DNA from: Solwaraspora sp. WMMD1047
GTDB taxonomy: Bacteria > Actinomycetota > Actinomycetes > Mycobacteriales > Micromonosporaceae
NCBI RefSeq assembly: GCF_029626155.1
Contig: NZ_JARUBL010000001.1
Location: forward strand, 992,001 to 1,056,000
Direction of reading: 5' to 3'
DNA length: 64,000 nucleotides
The translations under genes were made by a program, and so were the position numbers. Numbering within the stretch: the stretch's first letter is position 1; every line of letters starts with the position of its first letter. Shown here piece by piece: positions 40,919 to 50,806 of the stretch. The notes under the pieces are model-generated. The model saw only the letters and a program-made list of their open reading frames with translations. It searched no databases and was not told the origin of the DNA.

Positions 40919-41734
40919 GTGAAGACTTCGAACCCGGTACTGGCCCGGCTCGGCCAGGCGGCCGAGCGCGAGCGGGCCGCCGGGTACGCCCCAGCCGGTG
41001 GCTATGGGCAGCCCATCCCAGGGCAGCCGTATCCGACGGCGGACGGCTACCCGGCCGCCCCACCCACCGTGCAGCCGATGAGCATCGACGACGTCGTGGT
41101 CAAGACCGTGACGCTGCTGGGCATCACCGGCATCACCGCGGTGGCGGCCTGGGTGCTGGTCCCCGACGCGCTGCTGGGACCGGCCTGGATCGGCGCGGCG
41201 ATCGTCGGACTGATCCTCGGCCTGGTGATCTCGTTCTCCCGGATGGCGAACCCGGCGCTGGTGGTGACGTACGCCGTCGTCGAGGGCGTCTTCGTCGGCG
41301 TGATCAGCAAGTTCTTCGAGTCCCTTTACGACGGCATCGTGCTGCAGGCGGTGGTCGCCACCTTCGGCGTCTTCTTCCTGATGGCCGTGCTCTACAAGAT
41401 GAAGGCGATCCGGGCCACCCCGAAGTTCACCCGGGGCCTGATCGCGGCGATGGTCGGCGTCTTCGCCGTCATGATGATCAACCTGGTGCTGGCGCTGTTC
41501 GGCTTCGACACCGGGCTGCGCAGCGGTGGCCCGCTGGCGATCGGCTTCAGCCTGATCTGCATCGTGGTCGCCTCGCTGAGCTTCATCCTCAGCTTCCACG
41601 AGGTGGAGGAGGGGGTCCGGATGGGGCTTCCGCAGCGCTACTCCTGGACCGCCGCCTTCGGCATCCTGGTGAGCCTGATCTGGCTCTACATCGAGATCCT
41701 CCGCCTGCTCAGCTACTTCCAGGGCGACGACTGA
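40919..41734 (+). CDS. Bax inhibitor-1/YccA-family membrane protein
   Basis: A 271-residue protein with a Gly/Pro/Tyr-rich cytoplasmic N-terminus (22-54) and seven membrane helices from about residue 60. The BI-1/YccA features LVISFSRMANPALVVTYAVVEG... and the final pair of helices ending LSYFQGDD match this family of putative Ca2+-leak or protease-modulating membrane proteins; in bacteria the role is mostly unknown. GTG 40919 has GGGAGG 8 nt upstream. The end of the gene has been tandemly duplicated (see the repeat at 41722-41772). Confidence 0.9.
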   Translation: MKTSNPVLARLGQAAERERAAGYAPAGGYGQPIPGQPYPTADGYPAAPPTVQPMSIDDVVVKTVTLLGITGITAVAAWVLVPDALLGPAWIGAAIVGLILGLVISFSRMANPALVVTYAVVEGVFVGVISKFFESLYDGIVLQAVVATFGVFFLMAVLYKMKAIRATPKFTRGLIAAMVGVFAVMMINLVLALFGFDTGLRSGGPLAIGFSLICIVVASLSFILSFHEVEEGVRMGLPQRYSWTAAFGILVSLIWLYIEILRLLSYFQGDD

Positions 41735-41772
41735 CGTCGACGGAGTTCCTGGGCGACGACTGACGTCGACGG
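41722..41772. repeat. 29-bp-offset direct duplication of the gene end
   Basis: Positions 41722-41743 and 41751-41772 are identical over 22 bp, starting GGGCGACGACTGACGTC, and four further bases (TTCC) match just upstream with one mismatch between. The unit contains the last codons (GDD) and TGA of the YccA-family gene, so a second, silent copy of the gene end lies downstream. Confidence 0.9.
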
Positions 41773-41872
41773 CCCCGGCGCGGTCGGCAGAACGAACCGC
41801 TGGACGCCCGTCCCCCTCGTGGGGCGGGCGTCCCGCCGTCTGCGGGATGCCCATGGGTGAGAATGTGCGCCG

Positions 41873-42196
41873 ATGAGTGCCGACGAACTGAGCCGAGCGG
41901 TGGAGCTCTTCGCCCGCCAGGTCGGTCACTGGGGACCGGCCCGCTGGGCGGCGTCGGCCGCCGGCGACGGCGCCGCGTCCCGGGCCGACCTGGTGTACGG
42001 GCTGGTGCAGCGGATCGCCGACCGGGCGGCCGAGGCGGAGGGCATCCCGGCCCGGCCGGTGCCCCGGCTCGACAACGACCTCGCCCTACCCGACCAGCTC
42101 CGGGTGGTCGTCACCGACCTGCTGCTGGCCGGGGCCGAACCACCTACGCTGGCCGCCGTCGCGGCCGAGATCGCCGCCGTGCGCGACCGCCTCTAG
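41873..42196 (+). CDS. Small helical hypothetical protein
   Basis: A 107-residue soluble, Ala-rich helical protein; I do not recognise a family. ATG 41873 with a GAATG-GCGCCG context has no strong ribosome-binding site. The TAG stop lies in CTAG (42193-42196), which is also the left target duplication of the insertion element, so the insertion begins on the base after the stop codon and leaves the gene intact. Confidence 0.7.
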   Translation: MSADELSRAVELFARQVGHWGPARWAASAAGDGAASRADLVYGLVQRIADRAAEAEGIPARPVPRLDNDLALPDQLRVVVTDLLLAGAEPPTLAAVAAEIAAVRDRL

Positions 42197-42217
42197 TACT
42201 CCAACGTCATTTGGCTT
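42197..42217 (+). repeat. Left terminal inverted repeat of the IS
   Basis: It matches the reverse complement of 43590-43610 at 20 of 21 positions (T/C difference at base 14). The transposase stop codon (42207-42209) lies inside it. Confidence 0.93.
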
Positions 42218-43532
42218 GTCTGCGCTGGTAGTGGGCTCGTCGGGCGCGGGCTTGGGATGTTCGTCGCCAGATTGACCAGTGCAGGGTGTGCGCTGATGGT
42301 GGCGATGTGGCGAGGAGGAAGGCGTTGAGGAGTCGGCGGATCTCGGCGACGGTCAACGCGATGATCTTCGGATCGGGGTCAGGGTCGGGGTCGGGCTGTT
42401 GTGCGGCGAGGATGGTCAGGATGGCCAAGGCGAGCATGGCCAGGGTGACGTGGCGGTGCCAGCCCGTCCAACCGCGGACCTGGTAGTGGTCGAGGCCGAC
42501 CTGGCCTTTGCCGGTCTGGAACAGCTCTTCGATGCTCCATCGGGAGCCGGCCACTCGCACAAGTGTGTGCAGCGGGACGGGGCGGGGTGACCAGCACAGG
42601 TAGAAGGCCAGCTCACCGGTGGTGCGGTTGCGGCGGATCAGCAGCCACCGGTACTCGTCTGGCCTGGTGGCGGTGGTGATCCAGGCCCACAGGTACTCGC
42701 GTGGTCCTTTGGCCCCGGGGCCGCAGCTGTGCGGCTGCCACTCGCGGGTGGGGACCCGGTCGGCGAGGTCGTCGACGCGGATCAGGGTGCGGCCGTCGTT
42801 GACGGCCACGCGTCGGTCGCAGCCGACCGCCAGGACGTAGCCGATCTCGCGTTGTTCCAGCTCAGCGCGCAGGCCCGGGTCGGCGCCGTAGACCTCGTCG
42901 CCGGTCACCCACCCGCATGGGACACCAGCGGCGATCGCGGCGACGATCATCTGCCGGGCCAGGGCAGGCTTCGTGGCGAACCCGACCTGGTCGGGGACGC
43001 CGGCGAGGGCCAGGCGGTCGGGACGGTCGCACCAGGTCGTCTCCGGCAGGTAGAGCCGACGGTCGATCATCGCCCGCCCGCGCGGGGTGACGTAGGCCAG
43101 GAACACCCCGACCTGACTGTTCTCGACACGGCCGGCGGTGCCGGTGTACTGCCGCTGCACCCCGACCGAGCACACCCCTTTCTTCAGGAACCCGGTCTCA
43201 TCGGCGACCAGCACCGCGTCGGGGTGGCCGAGCTGTTCGATCAACCAGGAACGCACATCGTCGCGGACGGCGTCGGCGTCCCACACCGCTGTGCGCAGTA
43301 GCCGCTGCATCGCCTGCGGATCAGCGTTACCCGCCCGTTCCGCAAGCGACCAGCACGTCTTCCGTTCGGTGTCTGACAGCAGCCCTTCCACGAACTGCCC
43401 GGCCGTCGCCCGCGGCTCGGCCCGCACGAACCGATCAGCAACACGCGTCACCGCCTCATCCAGGATGACCCGCCACCGGGCGGGGTCTACGCTGTGGCCC
43501 ACGGCCATCGCGCGATCTTCGGTTGTCCTCAC
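42207..43532 (-). CDS. IS701-family DDE transposase
   Basis: A 441-residue transposase. The RNase-H-like catalytic acids are Asp111 (VLVADETGFLKKG), Asp212 (WVTGDEVYG) and Glu335 or 336 (SRWSIEELFQTGKG), the last within the DDE-family third-motif context. A PDP repeat (near 376-385) precedes the final helix-rich part. GTG 43532 is used; the ATG at 43508 is an alternative. The frame is intact and its stop lies within the left terminal repeat, so the enzyme is probably functional. Confidence 0.94.
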   Translation of the reverse strand: MRTTEDRAMAVGHSVDPARWRVILDEAVTRVADRFVRAEPRATAGQFVEGLLSDTERKTCWSLAERAGNADPQAMQRLLRTAVWDADAVRDDVRSWLIEQLGHPDAVLVADETGFLKKGVCSVGVQRQYTGTAGRVENSQVGVFLAYVTPRGRAMIDRRLYLPETTWCDRPDRLALAGVPDQVGFATKPALARQMIVAAIAAGVPCGWVTGDEVYGADPGLRAELEQREIGYVLAVGCDRRVAVNDGRTLIRVDDLADRVPTREWQPHSCGPGAKGPREYLWAWITTATRPDEYRWLLIRRNRTTGELAFYLCWSPRPVPLHTLVRVAGSRWSIEELFQTGKGQVGLDHYQVRGWTGWHRHVTLAMLALAILTILAAQQPDPDPDPDPKIIALTVAEIRRLLNAFLLATSPPSAHTLHWSIWRRTSQARARRAHYQRRQAK

Positions 43533-43589
43533 AAACCATCGATGATCAACGCGGTGGCCGCCCTCATCCCCACGCCACGCCCAACGCCG

Positions 43590-43610
43590 AAGCCAAGTGA
43601 CGTTGGAGTA
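43590..43610 (-). repeat. Right terminal inverted repeat of the IS
   Basis: It pairs with 42197-42217 and abuts the second CTAG. It also contains the region upstream of the transposase start, so it may hold part of the element's promoter. Confidence 0.93.
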
Positions 43611-44873
43611 CTAGGAGAGGCGTTCGAGGATCATGGCCATGCCCTGGCCGCCGCCGACGCACATGGTCTCCAGACCGATGCTCTTGTCGTGCCAGTCCAG
43701 GGCGTTGAGCAGGGTGCCGGTGATGCGGGCGCCGGTCATCCCGAACGGGTGGCCAACGGCGATCGCGCCGCCCATCACGTTCAACTTCTCCAGCGGAATG
43801 CCGAGCTCCCGGTACGAGGGGATCACCTGGGCGGCGAACGCCTCGTTGATCTCCACCAGGTCGACGTCGCCGATCGTCATGCCGGCCCGGCGCAGCGCCT
43901 GCCGGGACGCCTCGACCGGGCCGAGCCCCATGATCTCCGGCGATAGCCCGGTCACCCCGGTCGAGACGATCCGGGCCAACGGCGTGATGCCGAGGTCCCG
44001 GGCCCGGCCCTCGCTCATGATCACCACCGCCGCCGCCCCGTCGTTGAGCGGGCAGCAGTTGCCGGCGGTGACCCGCCCGTCCGGCCGGAACACCGGCTTC
44101 AGCCCGGCCACCCCCGCCAGCGTCACGCCCGGCCGGGGGCCGTCGTCGGCGCTGACCACCGCGCCGGACGGCACGGTGACGGGAGTGATCTCCCGCGCCC
44201 AGAAGCCGTCCGCGATCGCCTTCTCGGCCAGGTTCTGGCTGCGTACGCCGAACTCGTCCATGTCGGCGCGGCTCACGTCGTACACCTGGGCCAGGTTTTC
44301 GGCGGTCTGCCCCATGGCGATGTAGATGTCGGGCAGCTCGCCGCCGGAACGGGGATCGGTCCAGACCTCGGCGCCGGCCTCGGCCCGGCTCGCGGTCCGG
44401 GCCCGCGCGGCGTCGAACCGGGGGTTCTCCCAGCCGCCGCCGACCGCCTCCCGCGCCTGGAGCGGCAGCGAGTCGGAGCTGCCCCGGGCGAACCGGGACA
44501 CGCACTCCACCCCGGCCGAGACGAAGACGTCCCCCTCGCCGGCCCGGATGGCGTGCAGCGCCATCCGGGTCGACTGCAGCGAGGAGGCGCAGTAGCGGGT
44601 CACCGTGGCGCCGGGCACAGTGTCCAGACCGAGCAGGGTGGTCACCACCCGGGCCTGGTTGAAGCCCTGCTCACCGCCGGGCAGGCCGCAGCCCAGGTAG
44701 AGGTCGTCGATCTCGGTCGGGTCGAGCTGGGGCACCTTGTCGAGCGCGGCCGCGACGATGGTGGCGGCCAGGTCGTCCGGCCGGACCTCCGTGAGCGAAC
44801 CCTTGCCGGCTCGGCCGATGGGGGAACGGGCGGTGGCGACGATGACGGCGTTACGAGAGGTCTCTGGCGACAT
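43611..44873 (-). CDS. Acetyl-CoA C-acyltransferase (thiolase)
   Basis: A 420-residue thiolase of the FadA/AtoB group that forms or cleaves 3-ketoacyl-CoA. The nucleophilic Cys lies in TRYCASSLQST, the His in AVGHPFGMTGAR and the second Cys in MCVGGGQGMAM. IVATARSPIG is the N-terminal signature. Degradative versus biosynthetic use cannot be told; no hydratase/dehydrogenase gene adjoins it. Its TAG stop is provided by the right-hand CTAG of the insertion element's target duplication. Confidence 0.94.
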   Translation of the reverse strand: MSPETSRNAVIVATARSPIGRAGKGSLTEVRPDDLAATIVAAALDKVPQLDPTEIDDLYLGCGLPGGEQGFNQARVVTTLLGLDTVPGATVTRYCASSLQSTRMALHAIRAGEGDVFVSAGVECVSRFARGSSDSLPLQAREAVGGGWENPRFDAARARTASRAEAGAEVWTDPRSGGELPDIYIAMGQTAENLAQVYDVSRADMDEFGVRSQNLAEKAIADGFWAREITPVTVPSGAVVSADDGPRPGVTLAGVAGLKPVFRPDGRVTAGNCCPLNDGAAAVVIMSEGRARDLGITPLARIVSTGVTGLSPEIMGLGPVEASRQALRRAGMTIGDVDLVEINEAFAAQVIPSYRELGIPLEKLNVMGGAIAVGHPFGMTGARITGTLLNALDWHDKSIGLETMCVGGGQGMAMILERLS

Positions 44874-44907
44874 GAACGAACATTAACCCAGCTCAGGCTG
44901 CGCCTGC

Positions 44908-45741
44908 TCAGAGCCGTGGGTCGGCCAGCCGGGCGGCGGCCCGCACGGCCGGCAGGAGCGCGTACGCCCAGACCCGGTAACCGTCCGCGGAGGGGTGGAA
45001 GCCGTCGTGGCAGAGCGTGCCGGCGTCGGCCCGGAACACCGGCCCGGTATCGGTGGCCAGGTCGACCACGGTCCCACCGGCGTCCCGGACCGCGACCGCC
45101 TGGGCCCGCGCGGTACGCCGGCCCAGCCAGCCGGCCACCTGCCGCAGCGGCGGCGCGATCGCCCGGACCGCCCCCAGATCGGGGCAGGTGCCCACCACCA
45201 CCTCGACCCCGGCGTCGCGCAACCGGCGGACCGCCATGCCGAGGTGGGCGGCGATCTCCGCCGGCCGGCGGGCGGCGGTCGCGTCGTTGGCGCCGATCAG
45301 GATCACCGCCACGTCCGGGCGGTCGCCGAGCAGCGCCCGCGCCACCTGGGTGGCCAGGTCGGTGGAGCGGGACCCGGAGACGGCGACGCTGGAGAGCCAG
45401 ACCTCCCGCTCGCCGGCTCCCGGCCGCCCGCCGACCCCCTCGGCGAGCAGCCGGGAGAGCTGTCCCCCGACGGTGTCGGCGACCCGGTCCACCCCGACGC
45501 CGAGGGCGGACGAGTCGCCGAGCAGCACCAGCCGCAGCCGAGCGGCGCCGGGCCGGCCGACCTTCGAGCGCAGCGCCAGCCCGAGCTGGGGTTGGGCGTA
45601 CCGGCGGTGGCGGGCCGCGACCACCTCGCCGGCCAGCACCGCGACCCCGCTGAGGGTGCCGGCGAGCAACGTGTACGCGGCGGCCCGGCCGAGTCGGGCC
45701 CGCACGCCGGGCGACCCGGGCTGGCTGATCGGCGGGTTCAC
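44908..45741 (-). CDS. SGNH-fold hydrolase, membrane-anchored
   Basis: A 277-residue GDSL/SGNH esterase. One hydrophobic helix (about 22-42) should anchor it with the catalytic domain outside. Block I is LLGDSSALGVG (Ser nucleophile), block III GANDATAA and block V DGFHPSADGY with the Asp/His pair. Natural substrates of this family include acetylated sugars and lipids; none can be inferred here. The GTG overlaps the stop of a second SGNH gene by 4 nt, so both are in one operon. Confidence 0.9.
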   Translation of the reverse strand: MNPPISQPGSPGVRARLGRAAAYTLLAGTLSGVAVLAGEVVAARHRRYAQPQLGLALRSKVGRPGAARLRLVLLGDSSALGVGVDRVADTVGGQLSRLLAEGVGGRPGAGEREVWLSSVAVSGSRSTDLATQVARALLGDRPDVAVILIGANDATAARRPAEIAAHLGMAVRRLRDAGVEVVVGTCPDLGAVRAIAPPLRQVAGWLGRRTARAQAVAVRDAGGTVVDLATDTGPVFRADAGTLCHDGFHPSADGYRVWAYALLPAVRAAARLADPRL

Positions 45742-46907
45742 GCTCGCTCCTCGACGCTGGCTGGGGTGGCCGCCCGCGTTGCCGGACGGCCACCGGCGGC
45801 CGGTCCCGTCACCGGCGGATCGGCCGGTTGAGCGGCGCTTGTGGGTTCGGCGGCGCTTGTCGGTTCGGCGGTGCCGGCTGGTTCGGTGGCGCTCGGCTGC
45901 CGGGGCTGCTGCTGGCCGAACCAGGGTCGGCGGCGGCGCAGCCGGGCCCAGCGGCCGGCCGGTCCCCGGTCCTGCCCGGCGACCCGGACGGCGGTGACCT
46001 CGGTACCGGCGTGCCGGACCGCCTCCTGCGCGGCCTGCGGCAGCGTGCGCAGCCCTTCGCCGGTGGTGGCCGCGGTGGGCCGCTGGTCGGCCGAGGCGAG
46101 CGCGGACAGCACGGTGGGCAGCAGCGCGGCGGCGGCGACCGCATAGCCCTCGGCGGACGGGTGGAACCGGTCCCAGGAGAACATCCGGTGCGGCTCGGCG
46201 GCGAACCTCGGGCCGATCAGGTCGCCGAGCGAGACCGTCCAGCCGCCGGCCTCGACCACCGCGACGGTCTGCGCGGCGGCCAGTTGGCGGCTCCACCGCC
46301 GGGCCAGCCAGCGCAGCGGCGGCTTGATCGGCTGGATGGCACCGAGGTCGGGGCAGGTGCCGACCACCACCTGGGCGCCGGCCGCCCGCAGCGCGCGGAC
46401 CGCTTCGACCAGATGCCGGACCGCCGTCGGCAGTGGTGTGCGATTGGTCACATCGTTCCCGCCGACCAGAATCACCGCGATGTCCGGCTGCCGCTCAAGT
46501 GCGGCCTCGACCTGCGGCACCAGCCCTCGGGACAGGCTGCCGACCACCGCGTACCGGTAGAGCCGGACCGGCCGGCGCAGCCGCCGCGAGGTGCCGGTGG
46601 CCAGCAGCGCCCCGGGCGTCTCCCGCGGCCGGTGTACGCCGTAGCCGGCGGCCGACGAGTCGCCCAGCACCACCATGGTGATCGGCCGGCCCGGGAAGCG
46701 GGCGCCGTAGACACCGTCGCCGCGCGGCGGCGGGGCCTGCGCCTGCGGGATGGTGCGTCGGGCCTGCCGGGCCTGCCCGACCAGCACGCCGGTCGCCAGC
46801 GCGGTGGTCAGGGCACTCAGCCCGGCACCGACCAGCGCCGCCGTGGCCACCCGGCGGGCCACACGCCACGGGTGCGCCAAGCGCTCTGTCGAACCGGCCA
46901 GACTCAT
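45738..46907 (-). CDS. SGNH-fold hydrolase with Pro/Thr-rich C-terminal tail
   Basis: A 389-residue paralogue of the SGNH hydrolase downstream. A signal/anchor helix lies near 20-45; VLGDSSAAGYG, GGNDVTNR and DRFHPSAEGY carry the catalytic blocks. After the domain (about 300) comes a basic linker and a repetitive tail (AEPTSAAEPTSAAQPADPP). ATG 46907 has GGGGAAG about 8 nt upstream. The two proteins share block sequences and operon, so tandem duplication is likely; the tail distinguishes this copy. Confidence 0.9.
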   Translation of the reverse strand: MSLAGSTERLAHPWRVARRVATAALVGAGLSALTTALATGVLVGQARQARRTIPQAQAPPPRGDGVYGARFPGRPITMVVLGDSSAAGYGVHRPRETPGALLATGTSRRLRRPVRLYRYAVVGSLSRGLVPQVEAALERQPDIAVILVGGNDVTNRTPLPTAVRHLVEAVRALRAAGAQVVVGTCPDLGAIQPIKPPLRWLARRWSRQLAAAQTVAVVEAGGWTVSLGDLIGPRFAAEPHRMFSWDRFHPSAEGYAVAAAALLPTVLSALASADQRPTAATTGEGLRTLPQAAQEAVRHAGTEVTAVRVAGQDRGPAGRWARLRRRRPWFGQQQPRQPSATEPAGTAEPTSAAEPTSAAQPADPPVTGPAAGGRPATRAATPASVEERA

Positions 46908-47081
46908 CGACAACTTCCCCCGCCTGCCGTCCTTGCCGCGGGTTTCGAGGCTATCTCGATCCGGCCCGACGCGCTGTCGGGGTTGCGGCCGGTGCCGGCT
47001 GGGTACCTTCATCAGACCTGTCGATGGCCGCCGGCGCGGCTTGCCGGACGGGTGCATCATGGGCGAGAGGAGGGTGCGGAG

Positions 47082-47438
47082 ATGGCCAAGACACTCAAGC
47101 GGACCGCGGCGTTCACGGCGCTGGCCAGGGCGCTGACCTCCGGCGTACGGGGTGGGCCGTCGCTGGGGACCCGGCTCGCGGCGCTGCCGCGGATGATCCG
47201 GGCCACCGCCCGCGGCGAGTACGACGGCGGCCTGCGGATCGCGATGATGACCGCCGCCGCCGTCTACGTGGCGTCCCCGGTCGACCTGGTGCCCGAGCTG
47301 TTCCTGACCGTCTTCGGGCTGGCCGACGACATGCTGATGGTGACCTGGCTGGCCGGCTCCGTGCTCGCCGAGACGGAGCGGTTCCTGGCCTGGGAGGCCA
47401 AGCGCGCAACCGTCATCCCCGGTCACGCCGTGCCCTGA
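47082..47438 (+). CDS. YkvA-like DUF1232 protein
   Basis: A 118-residue protein with the DUF1232 helix-turn-helix pair: MMTAAAVYVASPVDLVPELF, then GLADDMLMVTWLAGS. The SPVDLVPE core is the family signature. These small membrane-associated proteins are widespread and of unknown function. GGAGG lies about 10 nt before ATG 47082. It starts 174 bp after the divergent SGNH operon; no clear promoter elements stand out in that gap. Confidence 0.9.
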   Translation: MAKTLKRTAAFTALARALTSGVRGGPSLGTRLAALPRMIRATARGEYDGGLRIAMMTAAAVYVASPVDLVPELFLTVFGLADDMLMVTWLAGSVLAETERFLAWEAKRATVIPGHAVP

Positions 47439-47509
47439 CGGCACGTAGTCTGGGCTGCGCCGGTCCCACCTGGTGGACCGGTGCCGCCGGACGAGAAGGG
47501 CACGATGAG

Positions 47510-48880
<1,371 letters not shown>

Positions 48881-48888
48881 CGGGCCGG

Positions 48889-49866
48889 TCAGCGGGCGGC
48901 CAGTTCGGTCGGGACCGTCACCACGTCGACGAGGGCGCCGCGGCGCAGCACGGTGATCGGCAGGCGGGTGCCGATCGCCGGGCCGAGCATCAGCTTGAGC
49001 AGCGCCTGGACGCTCTGCACCGGTCGGCCGCCGGCCGAGATGATCACGTCGCCGAGGTAGATCCCGGCGGCGCCGGCCGGGCTGCCCGGCACCACCTCCG
49101 CCACCCGCAGGCCGAGTCGCTGGCCGGTCCGCTCGGCGACCTGCGGCGGCAGCGGGACCGGTGAGCCGGCCACCCCGAGCCAGGCCCGGCGGACCCGCCC
49201 GTTGGTGACGAGTTCGCTGATGATCTGGCGGGTGGTGGCGTTGATCGGCACCGCGAGCCCGAGCCCGTAGCCGGCGACGGCGGTGTTGATGCCGACCACC
49301 CGGCCGGCGGAGTCGGCGAGCGCGCCACCGGAGTTGCCCGGGTTGAGGGCGGCGTCGGTCTGGATCACGTCGTCGATCAGCCGGACGTGCCGGCCGTCGC
49401 GGGCCGGCAGCGACCGGCGTAGGCCGGAGACGACGCCGGCGCTGACCGAGCCGGCCAGCCCCATCGGGTTGCCGACGGCGACCACGAGCTGCCCGACCTG
49501 GAGCCCGTCCGCGTCGCCGAGTTCGGCCCGCTGGGCGGTGTCGGTGACCTGGCCGCCGGTGGTGCGGGCGCGCAGCACCGCCAGGTCGGAGAGGGGGTCG
49601 GCGCCGACCACGTCGAACCGCGCCTCGGCGCCGTCGCCGAAGGTGGCCAGGCCACCCTGCGCGCCGGTCACCACGTGGGCGCTGGTGAGCAGGAATCCGT
49701 CGTCGGTGAAGGTGACCGCGGAACCGGCACCGGCCCCCCGGGCCGTCTGCACCGACAGCGCGGCGACGCTGGGCAGCACCCGCCCGGCCACGGCGGTCAC
49801 CACCTGGGAGTACGCGTCGAGCGCCGCGCTCTCGACGCGTTCCGGTTCGATCTGTCCGGTGTTCAT
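48889..49866 (-). CDS. HtrA/DegP-like S1C serine protease, apparently cytoplasmic
   Basis: A 325-residue trypsin-fold protease. The triad is His64 (LTSAHVVTG), Asp94 (DPLSDLAVL) and Ser179 (NPGNSGGAL); a PDZ domain occupies about 215-318 (VAEVVPGSPAGAAGIYLGD). In contrast to most HtrA proteins there is no signal peptide or membrane helix before the protease domain, since the protein begins MNTGQIEPERVESAALDAYS. Either it acts in the cytoplasm or an upstream exon-like segment was lost. ATG 49866. Convergent with cbs. Confidence 0.9.
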   Translation of the reverse strand: MNTGQIEPERVESAALDAYSQVVTAVAGRVLPSVAALSVQTARGAGAGSAVTFTDDGFLLTSAHVVTGAQGGLATFGDGAEARFDVVGADPLSDLAVLRARTTGGQVTDTAQRAELGDADGLQVGQLVVAVGNPMGLAGSVSAGVVSGLRRSLPARDGRHVRLIDDVIQTDAALNPGNSGGALADSAGRVVGINTAVAGYGLGLAVPINATTRQIISELVTNGRVRRAWLGVAGSPVPLPPQVAERTGQRLGLRVAEVVPGSPAGAAGIYLGDVIISAGGRPVQSVQALLKLMLGPAIGTRLPITVLRRGALVDVVTVPTELAAR

Positions 49867-49943
49867 GACGCTGTCAACGTCGAGCGGGCGCCGTCGATGC
49901 CCGTCCGGGGTCCGCTCACAGCGAACACCGACCGGACCGCCCG

Positions 49944-50456
49944 TCAGGGCAGGTCGCGGACGTAGCGCAGCTGGCGGGTGGTGGCGGTGCCGATGTCGTC
50001 GTCGCGTTCGACGCCGTCCGGCGTCCAGCCGCAGCGGGCGTAGAAGTCGCGGGCGTGGCTGTTGCCGGCCAGCACCCAGAGCACGGCCCGCCGCCAGCCG
50101 CGCCGGTGCAGGGTGGCCAACGCGTCGGTCATCAACGCCCGGCCCACCCCCCGGCCCTGCTCGGCCGGGTGGACGTGGATCGCGGAGAGCTCGCCGACGT
50201 CCGGTTCGGCGTGGGCGTGCGGGCCGACGTAGCTGAACCCGATCAGCCGGCCGGCCCGCTCGGCCACCGTCATCAGGTGGCTGTCCCGCTCGTACTGCCA
50301 GCGCTCGGTCCAGTAACGGCCCATCTGGTCGGCGGTGACGGCGGCGAGCGCCTCGGCGGGCACGATGTCCCGGTAGGTGGTGGCCCGGGACAGGTGGTGC
50401 AGCGCGCCGACCGGCATCAGGTCGTCAGCGGTGGCCGGCCGCAGCTCGATCGTCAC
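49944..50456 (-). CDS. GNAT-family N-acetyltransferase
   Basis: A 170-residue GNAT acetyltransferase with the acetyl-CoA pyrophosphate loop EQGRGVGRALMTDAL and the preceding beta strand LSAIHVHPA. The C-terminal NSHARDFYARCGWTPDGVE is typical. The substrate is unknown. GTG 50456. It is transcribed away from the AbfB-domain gene. Confidence 0.92.
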   Translation of the reverse strand: MTIELRPATADDLMPVGALHHLSRATTYRDIVPAEALAAVTADQMGRYWTERWQYERDSHLMTVAERAGRLIGFSYVGPHAHAEPDVGELSAIHVHPAEQGRGVGRALMTDALATLHRRGWRRAVLWVLAGNSHARDFYARCGWTPDGVERDDDIGTATTRQLRYVRDLP

Positions 50457-50806
50457 CCGGCAAACATAGGCGACCCCCGGGGCTTGCGCCTGTCGGCGCT
50501 GACCGGCTGGACTTGGCCGGCACCCCGGGGGTCGGATGGCTGTCGTGGTTTACGCCGCACCGCTGCCACACGGTCTCGGCGCCCGCCCGGTGGGCGGGAA
50601 CTGTCGAGGACAGCGGCTAGCGGACAGCCACCTCACGAGTCCGATTGCTATACAAAGCTGGACCACCTCCCTTCCCGTGTACCGCCACGCTATCCAGCCA
50701 AGGTCAGCGGCGGCAACGATTTTTGCGGGCGGGGGCGAACACCCGGACCCGGTGGCCGGTACTCTGCACGCCACATCGTTGTTATGGATCTCCAGTGGGG
50801 GGAGAC
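50457..50806. other. Intergenic region between divergent GNAT and AbfB genes
   Basis: No gene is supportable in these 350 bp. The middle is less GC-rich than its surroundings, containing GATTGCTATACAAAGC (50642-50657) and CGATTTTTGCGG (near 50720), which may hold promoters for one or both genes, and TTGTTATGG lies 20-30 nt before the AbfB-protein start. No clear hairpin or repeat was seen. Confidence 0.5.

Larger units (their letters stand above)
42197..43610. mobile_element. IS701-family insertion sequence, complete (1414 bp)
   Basis: The element is bounded by 21-bp inverted repeats with one mismatch, 42197-42217 (TACTCCAACGTCATTTGGCT...) and 43590-43610, and flanked by 4-bp direct repeats CTAG (42193-42196 and 43611-43614). 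A four-base YTAR/CTAG target duplication is characteristic of IS701. It contains one transposase gene, uninterrupted, on the reverse strand. Both ends and the duplication are intact, suggesting a recent insertion. Confidence 0.95.

Noticed and set aside
42197-43610. Insertion element as a gene-disrupting mutation
   Set aside because: Both flanking genes keep complete frames and stops because of the CTAG duplication, so neither is broken.
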